Shown here piece by piece: positions 1 through 6,174 of a DNA stretch of 11,321 nt; the first letter of the stretch is position 1; the number at the start of each line of letters is the position of its first letter. A program made the position numbers and the translations under genes. Origin of the DNA: CAVPGH01 sp046726955 (GTDB taxonomy: Bacteria; Acidobacteriota; Vicinamibacteria; Fen-336); contig JBKPBQ010000369.1 in NCBI GenBank assembly GCA_046726955.1, forward strand, positions 1 to 11,321, read 5' to 3'. Under the pieces are notes generated by a model. It was not told the origin of the DNA, searched no databases, and saw only the letters and a program-made list of their open reading frames with translations.

Positions 1-1132
1 AGATCGAGACGAGCGCGCAGGCCACGAGAACGCTCGCTCCCGCCGCGGGGAGGAGACCCAGGTCCCGTGCGAGGTCGCCGAGTATGAAGGAGAACTCGCC
101 GATCTGGGCGAGCCCGACCGCGACCACGAGCGCGGTGCGGGCGGAGTAGCCGAGAAAAGCCACGACCGCGATGGCGGCGAGCGGCTTTCCCACGAGCACG
201 ACGGCGAGGCTGGCGAGGACGAGCGCCGGCTCGCGCAGGACGAAGCCCGGATCGAACAGCATTCCCACCGAGACGAAGAAGAGGACGCCGAACGCGTCGC
301 GCAGGGGCAGGGCGTCGGCCGCGGCCTGCTGGCTCACCGGCGACTGGCCGACCACCATGCCCGCGAGGAACGCCCCGAGCGCCATCGACGCGCCGAAGAC
401 GTGGGCGGCGCCGGTGGCGATGGCCATGGCGAGGGCGAGCACGGTCAGCGTGAAGAGCTCGCGCGAGCGCAGGCGCGCCGCCTGCTCGAGCAGCCAGGGA
501 ACGACGCGGGAGCCGGCGAGCAGCACGAGCGCCACGAGGACGGCGAGCTTGCCCACGGCGAGGGCGAGGGCGGGCAGGAACCCGGACGACGATCCCGCGG
601 CCACGCCCCCTGCCGCCGTCATCGCCGGAATGACCACGAGGACGACCACGGTGAGCACGTCCTCCACGATCAGCCAGCCCACGGCGATGGTGCCGGCCAC
701 CCCGTCGAGGAGCTGGGCGTCCTCCAGGGCACGCATGAGGACGACCGTGCTCGCCACGGAGAGGGCGATGCCGAGGACGAGGCCGGCGGCGGGCGGCCAT
801 CCGAAGGCGAGGCCGGTCACGAGGCCGAGAAGAGTGGCGCAGGCGCTCTGCACGAGGGCGCCGGGGATCGCGATCCCTTTCACGGCCAGGAGGTCCTTCG
901 GATGGAAGTGCAGGCCCACGCCGAACATCAGGAGCACGACACCGATCTCGGCGAGCTGCGCGGCGAGGGCCGTGTCGGCGACGAATCCGGGCGTGTGGGG
1001 ACCGATCGCGATCCCGGCGAGCAGGTAGCCGACGATCGGCGAGAGGCCGATCCGCCGGGCGAGGCTGCCCGCCAGCCACGCGCTCACGAAGGCGCCGGCG
1101 ATGGTCGTGACGAGCGGAGTCGCGTGCGGCAT
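1..1132 (-). CDS. ybaL: YbaL/KefB-type cation:proton antiporter, N-terminal part (cut by left edge)
   Basis: Reading leftward from an ATG at 1132, an open frame of 377 codons runs off the window without a stop. It encodes the membrane domain of a CPA2 (monovalent cation:proton antiporter-2) protein in the inner membrane, expected to exchange K+ or Na+ for H+. The first residues MPHATPLVTTIAGAF, then SPIVGYLLAGIAIGPHTPGF (31-50) and LMFGVGLHF (68-76), closely resemble E. coli YbaL as I recall it. Also visible are the conserved VED (156-158), LRDAFGVLFFVSVGML (277-292) and GLAQIGEFSFIL (340-351). About ten hydrophobic helices can be seen. Family members carry a C-terminal RCK/TrkA-N nucleotide-binding domain, which would lie left of the window. 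No ribosome binding site precedes the ATG, and an extended -10 box ends 9 bases upstream, so the mRNA may be leaderless. The fold is very likely; the YbaL subfamily and the ion are less certain. Confidence 0.9.
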   Translation of the reverse strand, partial: MPHATPLVTTIAGAFVSAWLAGSLARRIGLSPIVGYLLAGIAIGPHTPGFVADTALAAQLAEIGVVLLMFGVGLHFHPKDLLAVKGIAIPGALVQSACATLLGLVTGLAFGWPPAAGLVLGIALSVASTVVLMRALEDAQLLDGVAGTIAVGWLIVEDVLTVVVLVVIPAMTAAGGVAAGSSSGFLPALALAVGKLAVLVALVLLAGSRVVPWLLEQAARLRSRELFTLTVLALAMAIATGAAHVFGASMALGAFLAGMVVGQSPVSQQAAADALPLRDAFGVLFFVSVGMLFDPGFVLREPALVLASLAVVLVGKPLAAIAVVAFLGYSARTALVVAVGLAQIGEFSFILGDLARDLGLLPAAGASVLVACALVSI

Positions 1133-1141
1133 GGTCCGGGA

Positions 1142-1150
1142 AGGCTATCA
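1142..1150 (-). promoter_or_regulatory. Candidate extended -10 for the antiporter gene (TGATAGCCT)
   Basis: On the minus strand TGATAGCCT has the TGn plus TAnnnT form of an extended -10 element. Only 9 bases separate it from the ATG at 1132, which would put the transcript start about 3 bases before or at the start codon. No convincing -35 was seen. This is a pattern match only. Confidence 0.35.
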
Positions 1151-1178
1151 CCGCGTGCGCGGGGCCCGGGAAGCCGTC

Positions 1179-1207
1179 TTGGATCGCCCGCGGCCAGCGG
1201 CTAGAAT
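1179..1207 (+). promoter_or_regulatory. Candidate sigma-70-type promoter for the FmdB gene
   Basis: TTGGAT (1179-1184) and TAGAAT (1202-1207) are separated by exactly 17 bases, the best-matched -35/-10 pair in the window. Transcription would start near 1214, just ahead of the TTG start codon at 1228, with the AAAGGAG ribosome binding site at the very 5' end of the message. Confidence 0.5.
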
Positions 1208-1227
1208 TGAGGAAAGGAGACTCCGCG

Positions 1228-1554
1228 TTGCCGCTCTACGAGTACGAGTGCCCCGAGCACGGCCGATTCGAGCTGGTGCGGAAGTTCTCCGACCCGCCCG
1301 TCACGAAGTGCCCGCAGTGCGGAAAGCCGGTGCAGAAGGTCCTGTCCGCGCCCGCCATCCAGTTCAAGGGCTCCGGATGGTACGTCACGGACTACGCGAA
1401 GAAGTCGGGCGGAGAGTCGAAGGACGGCGGGAAGGCGAAGACGGACGGGGCAGCGAAGAGCGGCGGCGACTCGTCCGCGAAGGAGTCGTCGAGCACGGAC
1501 ACGTCGAAATCGACGAGCTCGACCGGGACCGGCGACAAGAAGGGGACGGCCTAG
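1228..1554 (+). CDS. FmdB-family zinc-ribbon protein with Lys/Ser-rich tail
   Basis: This 108-residue protein is of the FmdB regulatory family (CxxC zinc ribbon), a small conserved bacterial family whose molecular role is poorly defined. It opens with PLYEYECPEHGRFEL and continues with SDPPVTKCPQCGKPVQKVLS and the family block FKGSGWYVTDY (46-56). The expected four metal ligands are C8, H11, C28 and C31, so the first knuckle is CxxH rather than the usual CxxC. From about residue 57 the chain is low-complexity (K, S, T, G, D) and probably disordered. I chose the TTG at 1228 because it gives the canonical N terminus MPLYEYEC and has AAAGGAG (1213-1219) 8 bases upstream. An in-frame TTG at 1207 overlaps the -10 box and is unlikely. 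The gene diverges from the antiporter and ends 31 bases from the end of galU. Confidence 0.85.
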   Translation: MPLYEYECPEHGRFELVRKFSDPPVTKCPQCGKPVQKVLSAPAIQFKGSGWYVTDYAKKSGGESKDGGKAKTDGAAKSGGDSSAKESSSTDTSKSTSSTGTGDKKGTA

Positions 1555-1585
1555 AAACCGCGCGATTCCGTCGCTCGGTGACGTG

Positions 1586-2470
1586 TCACAGCTTCAGCGA
1601 CTTCAGGTAGTCCCGGAACGGGCCGCCCAGGTCGGGGCGCTTCAGCGCGAACTCCACGGTCGCCTTCAGGAAGCCCAGCTTGTTGCCGGCGTCGTGCCGG
1701 ATCCCCTCGAAGCGGTAGCCGTAGAGCGTCCGCTGCTCATTCAGGTGGCGCAGACCGTTCGTGAGCTGGATCTCGCCGCCCGAGTCGCGCTGCGTGTCCT
1801 CGAGACACGCGAACACGTCGGGCGTGAGGATGTAGCGGCCGATGATGGCGAGGTCGCTCGGGGCCTCCTCCGCGCTCGGCTTCTCGACCATGTCCTTGAT
1901 GCGGTAGACGCGTCCCGAGCTGCCTTCCGGCGCGCCGTCGATGACCCCGTAGGCCGAGATCTCGCTGCGGCTCACCTGCTGGACCGCGATCACGGGCCCC
2001 TCGTGCGCCTCGAAGACGTCCATCATCTGCTTCATGCAGGGGACGGCGCTGTCGATGATGTCGTCGCCGAGCATCACCGCGAACGGCTCGTCGCCCACGA
2101 GGTCCTTCGCCATGAGCACCGCGTGGCCGAGGCCCAGGCTCTCACCCTGGCGGACGTACGACACCGTGATCATGTTCGAGATCGCCCGCACCTGGTCGAG
2201 GAGGTCCGTCTTGCCCCTGGCCTCGAGCAAGCGCTCGAGCTCGGCGGAGACGTCGAAGTGGTCCTCGATCGCGTTCTTGCCGCGGCCGGTGACGAGGATG
2301 ATGCTGCTGATCCCCGAGGCCACCGCCTCCTCGATCACGTACTGGATGATCGGCTTGTCGACGAGGGGCAGCATTTCCTTGGGCTGGGCCTTGGTGGCGG
2401 GGAGGAAGCGGGTGCCCAGGCCCGCGGCGGGGAAGACGGCTTTGCGGATCTTCTTCTTTCTCGTCGTCAT
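1586..2470 (-). CDS. galU: UTP-glucose-1-phosphate uridylyltransferase
   Basis: GalU makes UDP-glucose from UTP and glucose-1-phosphate in the cytoplasm, feeding lipopolysaccharide, exopolysaccharide and other glycan synthesis. The 294-residue product has the usual family length. The nucleotide-binding signature AAGLGTRFLPATKAQPKEML spans residues 15-34 (G17, G19, R21 and K31 are the typical key residues). Other family blocks are VMLGDDIID, MVEKPSAEEAPSDLAIIGRY and HDAGNKLGFLKA near the C terminus. I chose the ATG at 2470, giving MTTRKKKIRKAVFPAAG, because GGGAG lies 5 bases upstream (2476-2480 on the minus strand). The in-frame GTG at 2494 would only add a poorly fitting VASPGAL extension. 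galU diverges from serS, with 72 bases between start codons, and converges on the FmdB gene. Confidence 0.96.
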   Translation of the reverse strand: MTTRKKKIRKAVFPAAGLGTRFLPATKAQPKEMLPLVDKPIIQYVIEEAVASGISSIILVTGRGKNAIEDHFDVSAELERLLEARGKTDLLDQVRAISNMITVSYVRQGESLGLGHAVLMAKDLVGDEPFAVMLGDDIIDSAVPCMKQMMDVFEAHEGPVIAVQQVSRSEISAYGVIDGAPEGSSGRVYRIKDMVEKPSAEEAPSDLAIIGRYILTPDVFACLEDTQRDSGGEIQLTNGLRHLNEQRTLYGYRFEGIRHDAGNKLGFLKATVEFALKRPDLGGPFRDYLKSLKL

Positions 2471-2484
2471 GAGCGCTCCCGGCG

Positions 2485-2493
2485 ATGCTACCA
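2485..2493 (-). promoter_or_regulatory. Candidate extended -10 for galU (TGGTAGCAT)
   Basis: TGGTAGCAT on the minus strand fits the TGnTAnnnT form seen upstream of several genes here, and ends 14 bases before the galU ATG. Transcription would start near 2478, inside the presumed GGGAG ribosome binding site. Either the true start is slightly upstream or this is not the main promoter. Confidence 0.28.
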
Positions 2494-2525
2494 CAGGGGT
2501 TTCGACGGGCCCGCGACGGGCTCCG

Positions 2526-2534
2526 TGCTATGCT
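2526..2534 (+). promoter_or_regulatory. Candidate extended -10 for serS (TGCTATGCT)
   Basis: TGCTATGCT has the extended -10 form and ends 8 bases before the serS GTG at 2543. A transcript would therefore begin at or within two bases of the start codon. No ribosome binding site is visible there, which fits a leaderless message. No good -35 was found at the normal spacing. Confidence 0.4.
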
Positions 2535-2542
2535 CCGCGATC

Positions 2543-3850
2543 GTGCTCGACCTGAAGTTCGTCGTCGAGAACCGCGACCGCGTGACGTCCATGCTCGCCG
2601 ATCGCGGCCAGAGTCTCGACCAGCTCCGGACCTGGCCGGGCCTGGACGGCGTCGACCCCTGGGCCCTCGACGGCGAGCGCCGCGCCACCATCCAGAAGGT
2701 CGAGCAGCTCCGCCACCGCCAGCGCGTGGTGGGCGAGGAGATCGCCCGCCGCGGCCGAGCGAAGGAAGACGCTTCCGACCTCAAGGCCGAGATGAAGGGC
2801 GTGGCCGAGGAGATCAAGGACGGCGACGAGCAGCTCCGGCAGATCGAGGACAAGATCCGGGAGTTCCTGCTCGTCGTTCCCAACGTGCCGGACGCGAGCG
2901 TGCCGGTGGGACGAGACGCGTCCGCCAATGTAGAAGTCCGGCGCGTGGGAAATCCCCCGGCCTTCGGCTTCGAGCCGAAGGCCCACTGGGACCTGGGGCC
3001 GGCGCTCGGGATCCTCGACTTCGAGCGCGGGGCCAAGGTCTCGGGGGCGCGGTTCACCGTGTCCTGGGACGAAGGGGCGCGTCTCGAGCGCGCGCTGGCC
3101 GCGTTCATGCTGGACCTCCACCGCAGTCGCGGATATCGGGAGGTGCAAGTACCGTTCCTGGTCACCGCGGAAACCCTGGTCGGAACGGGACAGCTTCCGA
3201 AATTCGAGGGAGACCTCTTCAAGACCGCCGCCGGGGACCGGCCGCTCTACCTCATTCCCACCGCGGAGGTGCCGGTCACCAATCTCCACCGGGACGAGAT
3301 CCTCGAGGCCGACGAGCTGCCCAAGAAGTACGTGGCGTCGACCGCGTGCTTCCGCTCGGAGGCGGGAGCCTACGGCAAGGACGTCCGCGGGCTCATCCGG
3401 CAGCACCAGTTCCAGAAGGTCGAGCTCGTGAAGCTCACGACTCCCGAGACGTCGATGGCGGAGCTCGAGTCGCTCACCGCCGACGCGGAGGAGGTGCTGA
3501 AGCGCCTCGGCCTCGCGTACCGCGTCGTCGTGCTGTCGACGGGCGACATGGGCTTCTCCGCGGCGAAGACCTACGACGTCGAGGTGTGGCTTCCGGGCCA
3601 GTCGACCTACCGCGAGATCTCGTCGTGCTCGAACTGCACCGACTTCCAGGCGCGGCGCGCCTCGCTGCGCTATCGGCCGGAGCCGAAGGCCAAGCCCCGC
3701 TTCCTGCACAGCCTGAACGGCAGCGGCCTCGCCGTGGGTCGGACGCTCATCGCGATCCTCGAGAACTTCCAGGAGCGCGACGGCTCGGTGCGCATCCCGG
3801 AGGTCCTCCGCCCGTACCTCGGCGGCCAGGAGCGGATCGAGAAGCGCTAG
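2543..3850 (+). CDS. serS: Seryl-tRNA synthetase
   Basis: SerS charges serine tRNAs (and tRNA-Sec where present) in the cytoplasm. The 435-residue product shows the full class II pattern. An N-terminal coiled-coil arm of about residues 30-110 would grip the long variable arm of tRNA-Ser. Motif 1 is around AFMLDLHRSRGYREVQVPF. The serine-binding TAEVP loop begins at T240. Motif 2 begins FRSEAGAYGKDVRGLIRQHQ at residue 270, followed by SCSNCTDFQARRASLRYR. Motif 3 is NGSGLAVGRTLIAILEN, with R400. The GTG at 2543 gives MLDLKFVVENRDRV, the standard SerS opening. The frame is open far upstream, but that part lies antisense to galU and does not resemble SerS. No ribosome binding site precedes the GTG. 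The gene ends 9 bases from the convergent GAF gene and lies about 1.6 kb from two tRNA-Ser genes. Confidence 0.97.
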   Translation: MLDLKFVVENRDRVTSMLADRGQSLDQLRTWPGLDGVDPWALDGERRATIQKVEQLRHRQRVVGEEIARRGRAKEDASDLKAEMKGVAEEIKDGDEQLRQIEDKIREFLLVVPNVPDASVPVGRDASANVEVRRVGNPPAFGFEPKAHWDLGPALGILDFERGAKVSGARFTVSWDEGARLERALAAFMLDLHRSRGYREVQVPFLVTAETLVGTGQLPKFEGDLFKTAAGDRPLYLIPTAEVPVTNLHRDEILEADELPKKYVASTACFRSEAGAYGKDVRGLIRQHQFQKVELVKLTTPETSMAELESLTADAEEVLKRLGLAYRVVVLSTGDMGFSAAKTYDVEVWLPGQSTYREISSCSNCTDFQARRASLRYRPEPKAKPRFLHSLNGSGLAVGRTLIAILENFQERDGSVRIPEVLRPYLGGQERIEKR

Positions 3851-3880
3851 GCGGACGCTCTAACGGCCGGAGCGGACCGC
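3851..3880. terminator. Possible bidirectional hairpin between serS and the GAF gene
   Basis: GCGG (3851-3854) and CGCTC (3856-3860) can pair with GAGCG (3870-3874) and CCGC (3877-3880) around a 9-base loop, with a small internal bulge. It sits at the junction of two convergent genes and overlaps the last codon and stop of the GAF gene. There is no T-tract, so intrinsic termination is doubtful. Confidence 0.25.
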
Positions 3881-4957
3881 GTGCAGGTAGGCGGCGGCGG
3901 CGCGCGACGCGAAGGACTCCATGAGGCGGTCGTCGGGGCTCTCCCCGTTGGGATCGGCGAGGGCGAGCGTCCCCACGTGGCGGTTGCTCGTCTGGAGCGG
4001 CACCAGGAACATCGGCTGCGAGGGGAGGGACGCTCCGAGCGCGGCCGCCGCTTCCGCCAGACGCCCCGGGTCGAGCCGCTGGGCCGCGGTGGCGCTGAGG
4101 CTCGGAGGAGCCGATCGACCCTCGGTAGTCTCGAAGCCGTCGCCGCTTCCCGCCGCCACCACGGGCCCCTTCTCGGTCTGGAGGACGAGCAGGCCGCCCT
4201 CATAGCTGCCGAACTGGATGGCGGCGCCGAGGATCGCGCGCGCGACGTCCGGGGGCGCGGCCCCGGAGAAGACGAGCTGGTCCACCACCACGACCTGCTC
4301 CATGAGCAGCGCGTAGCGCCGCACCTGCTCGAGGAGCTGGGCCTTGCGGATGACCGCGGCCGCGGAAAAGACGACGGTGCGGACGCGATGCAGCTCCTCG
4401 TCCGCGTAGGGGTCGGGCTGGGTTCGCCCGAAGCAGAAGAGGCCGATCACGTCTCCTTCGACGAGCAAGGGCAGGCCTACCCAGGCGCGCAGCGCGGGCG
4501 CGCCGGGGATCGGCACCGTGCGGTCGTCCGACTCGGAGTCGGCGACGTGGATGGGCCAGCGCTCCTCGGGGGGAAGGTCGGCGGGGACGGGGAACGTGGT
4601 GCCGACGAGGTCCACGGGTTCGGTCGTTCCCCGGGCCGCCCGGACGCGGAAGCGGTCGCCGGGGTCGAGGAGGGCGAGGGCGGCGAAGTCGTAGGAGGCG
4701 ATGCGGGCGACCTGCTTCAGGACCTCCTCGATCGTGTCCTCCAGCCGGACCTGCCGCACGATCGCCTCGAGGACGTCGCGCAGCGTCTCCGCGTCCACCC
4801 GCCGCTCGCGCTCCGCCTCCACGGTGAGCTCGGGCTCCACCCAGCGGCGCTCTCGCGCGATCTCCTCGCGGAGCGCGTCGATGACCTCCTGGCGATCGGC
4901 GTCGCTGAGGTGCGAGAGCCTGATGTCGAGCTCGCGGATCAACCGGTCCGTGTTCAT
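3860..4957 (-). CDS. Tandem GAF-domain protein without an output domain
   Basis: This 365-residue protein is probably soluble: no signal peptide or membrane helix is seen. Residues 1-70 are charged, helical and probably coiled-coil. A typical GAF domain follows at about 72-205, with the block AWVGLPLLVEGDVIGLFCFGR (159-178) and then PYADEEL and FSAAAVIRKAQLLEQV. A second, weaker GAF-like domain lies at about 220-360, with FLVPLQTSNRHVGTLALADP (317-336) near its end. GAF domains bind small molecules or mediate dimerisation in signalling proteins. No kinase, GGDEF, HD or DNA-binding segment is present, so it may act through a partner. The ATG at 4957 is preceded by an extended -10 but no clear ribosome binding site. 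It diverges from the phosphatase-like gene and converges on serS. Ligand and partner are unknown. Confidence 0.85.
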   Translation of the reverse strand: MNTDRLIRELDIRLSHLSDADRQEVIDALREEIARERRWVEPELTVEAERERRVDAETLRDVLEAIVRQVRLEDTIEEVLKQVARIASYDFAALALLDPGDRFRVRAARGTTEPVDLVGTTFPVPADLPPEERWPIHVADSESDDRTVPIPGAPALRAWVGLPLLVEGDVIGLFCFGRTQPDPYADEELHRVRTVVFSAAAVIRKAQLLEQVRRYALLMEQVVVVDQLVFSGAAPPDVARAILGAAIQFGSYEGGLLVLQTEKGPVVAAGSGDGFETTEGRSAPPSLSATAAQRLDPGRLAEAAAALGASLPSQPMFLVPLQTSNRHVGTLALADPNGESPDDRLMESFASRAAAAYLHAVRSGR

Positions 4958-4973
4958 TCGGTTCGTTGCGTGC

Positions 4974-4982
4974 AGTGTACCA
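4974..4982 (-). promoter_or_regulatory. Candidate extended -10 for the GAF gene (TGGTACACT)
   Basis: TGGTACACT on the minus strand is a good extended -10 (TGn plus TACACT), ending 16 bases before the ATG at 4957. The predicted leader would be only about 10 bases and carries no purine-rich ribosome binding site. Confidence 0.42.
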
Positions 4983-5015
4983 AAGAAGCCCTGGGCCGGC
5001 GGGAAGTCCCCGCGC

Positions 5016-5021
5016 TAGAAT
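5016..5021 (+). promoter_or_regulatory. Candidate -10 for the phosphatase-like gene (TAGAAT)
   Basis: TAGAAT preceded by C repeats the CTAGAAT seen upstream of the FmdB gene and the 9579 gene. A start near 5029 would give a leader of about 23 bases containing GGGAGG (5039-5044) ahead of the GTG at 5052. The -35 position is GC-rich and unconvincing. Together with the minus-strand element at 4974-4982 it forms a divergent promoter pair. Confidence 0.4.
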
Positions 5022-5051
5022 GGGATTCCGTCACCATTGGGAGGTCGGGGA

Positions 5052-5435
5052 GTGCGCGAGCGCATCCTCTTTGTATGTACGGCCAACATCGACCGCAGCC
5101 GCACGGCGGAGGACCTCTACGAGGGGGACGAGCGCTACGAGGTGCGGTCGGCGGGGACGGCTCCGTTCGCCACGGTCCCCGTGAACCGCGAGCTATTGCT
5201 GTGGGCGGACCGCGTCTTCGTGATGTGCGAGAAGGAGGACCGCCACCAGACCCACCTCAAGCTGCGCTTTCCGGGGGTGGACCGGCCGGTGATCGACCTG
5301 GACGTGGAAGACCGCTGGCGGCGCGGCCACCCCGAGCTCGTGGCCCGGCTCCTCAAGAAGCTCAAGCCGCACCTCGGAGCTCCGCAGAAGCCCAAGCGGC
5401 GCGATAATAGAGGTCGGCCGGCCGCGGAGGGCTAG
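5052..5435 (+). CDS. Short low-molecular-weight protein tyrosine phosphatase-like protein
   Basis: This 127-residue protein resembles the short phosphotyrosine phosphatase-like family (COG4551 type, usually about 105-110 residues). The start ILFVCTANIDRSRTAEDLY contains the P-loop C9-x5-R15-S16 (CTANIDRS) of cysteine phosphatases. It is followed by RSAGTAP, then NRELLLWADRVFVMCEKED, LRFPG and IDLDVEDRW, in the order expected for that family. The residue before the catalytic arginine is Asp (D14), where I would expect a neutral or basic residue. The last 25 or so residues (KKLKPHLGAPQKPKRRDNRG onward) are a basic extension. The GTG at 5052 has GGGAGG (5039-5044) upstream; the TTG at 5037 lies too close to that site. 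The stop codon TAG (5433-5435) lies inside tRNA-Ser(UGA). Phosphatase activity and substrate are inferred from the fold only. Confidence 0.85.
   Translation: MRERILFVCTANIDRSRTAEDLYEGDERYEVRSAGTAPFATVPVNRELLLWADRVFVMCEKEDRHQTHLKLRFPGVDRPVIDLDVEDRWRRGHPELVARLLKKLKPHLGAPQKPKRRDNRGRPAAEG
5403..5408 (+). promoter_or_regulatory. Possible -10 for tRNA-Ser(UGA) inside the upstream gene (GATAAT)
   Basis: GATAAT lies inside the 3' end of the phosphatase-like gene, 17 bases before the mature tRNA 5' end, in an otherwise GC-rich setting. It could drive the tRNA independently. No -35 match was found, so co-transcription from the upstream gene is equally possible. Confidence 0.25.
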
Positions 5436-5513
5436 CCTAACTGGTAAGGCAGGAGCCTTGAAAGCTCCCGGGCCGCAAGGCCTTTGCGGGTTCGAGTCCT
5501 GCGCCCTCCGCCA
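5426..5513 (+). tRNA. tRNA-Ser(UGA)
   Basis: This is an 88-base class II tRNA with encoded CCA. The acceptor stem GGAGGGC (5426-5432) pairs with GCCCTCC (5503-5509), followed by discriminator G and CCA (5511-5513). The anticodon stem GGAGC/GCTCC encloses loop CTTGAAA with anticodon TGA at 5459-5461, reading UCA and other UCN codons. A long variable arm around GGGCCGCAAGGCCT marks it as serine. The T arm is GCGGG-TTCGAGT-CCTGC. Its first 10 bases overlap the 3' end of the phosphatase-like gene; positions 8-10 (TAG) are that gene's stop codon. Confidence 0.96.
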
Positions 5514-5546
5514 ATCCCGCTCGGCGCCGCCGCCTCCGATGCTTCG

Positions 5547-5555
5547 TGGTACCCT
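5547..5555 (+). promoter_or_regulatory. Candidate extended -10 for tRNA-Ser(GCU) (TGGTACCCT)
   Basis: TGGTACCCT lies in the 91-base gap between the two tRNA genes and differs by one base from the GAF-gene element TGGTACACT. A start near 5563 would give a precursor leader of about 42 bases before the tRNA 5' end at 5605. No clear -35 was found. Confidence 0.3.
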
Positions 5556-5604
5556 ACCGGTCTGGCCGCTCCCGCCATGCGATCGGTGGGCGCAACCGTC
5601 GTGC

Positions 5605-5699
<95 letters not shown>

Positions 5700-5765
5700 A
5701 GCCATGGAACGGAGCACCATCATAATGCTGCGGCAACCTGGACAAGGGAGGCCGGTCGATCCCAT

Positions 5766-6167
5766 GTGCGCGGCCCCTGGCCGGTCGTGCTCGCGGTCGC
5801 GGCGCTCCTCGCCGCGTGCTCGTCGCACATCGACAGCCCCCCGCAGCCCATCTCGCTGCTCGACCCGTCGCAGATCATCGTCGAGAATCCCTGGGTGACA
5901 ATCACCCAGAGCGGCGTGAACCCCCAGACGCTCCACGTGGACTCGCCGGTCACGGTGAAGTTCACGAACAACGATACGGTCGCCCACAAGGTCGAGCCCG
6001 CGCCAGAGTTGCACTTCGACAACTGCCCGGAGTTCAACCTGCTCGGCACGATCGAGCCCGGGCAGTCGGCCTCCGCCGTGTTCCCCGAGAAGGTCGTGAT
6101 CTGCGCCTACCACGACGCGGCGAGCCCGACGAACGTCGCCTTCCAGGGACTGGTCGTCATCCACTAG
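5766..6167 (+). CDS. Cupredoxin-like lipoprotein
   Basis: This 133-residue exported protein has a short signal sequence (MRGPWPVVLAVAALLAAC) with lipobox LAAC, so it is probably lipidated at C18. The body is a predicted beta-sandwich of cupredoxin type. VTVKFTNNDTVAHKVE places H74 where the first copper ligand lies in plastocyanin-like proteins, and VICAYHDA supplies the C-x2-H pair C113/H116. No methionine follows, so the usual axial ligand is absent; Q127 or nothing may replace it. H83 and C87 (HFDNCPEF) are also candidate metal or disulfide residues. The GTG at 5766 is the only start codon giving a sensible signal peptide. A GGGAGG (5746-5751) lies 14 bases upstream, further than ideal. 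The stop is 7 bases before the next gene, a beta-barrel protein, so the two are probably one operon. Copper binding is inferred. Confidence 0.78.
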   Translation: MRGPWPVVLAVAALLAACSSHIDSPPQPISLLDPSQIIVENPWVTITQSGVNPQTLHVDSPVTVKFTNNDTVAHKVEPAPELHFDNCPEFNLLGTIEPGQSASAVFPEKVVICAYHDAASPTNVAFQGLVVIH

Positions 6168-6174
6168 CCCCGCC

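Noticed and set aside
171..1204. Long plus-strand open frames of 285 and 267 codons across the antiporter region
   Set aside because: They are rich in Ala, Arg, Gly and His with no domain, while the minus strand encodes a clear YbaL-like membrane protein through the whole stretch.
1583..2542. 320-codon N-terminal extension of serS in the same frame
   Set aside because: The extension is antisense to galU and has no SerS similarity. The GTG at 2543 gives the standard SerS start MLDLKF with a promoter element just upstream.
2528..3709. 393-codon minus-strand open frame opposite serS
   Set aside because: It mirrors the codon structure of serS in GC-rich DNA, and its protein is compositionally biased with no motif.
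3881..5407. 508-codon plus-strand open frame across the GAF and phosphatase-like genes
   Set aside because: It is antisense to the GAF gene, then overlaps the phosphatase-like gene in another frame. It shows no domain and has Arg/Gly/His-rich composition.
5721..5726. CATAAT as a promoter for the lipoprotein operon
   Set aside because: No -35 and no TGn precede it, and its -35 position would fall in the tRNA 3' end. Too weak to list as a feature.
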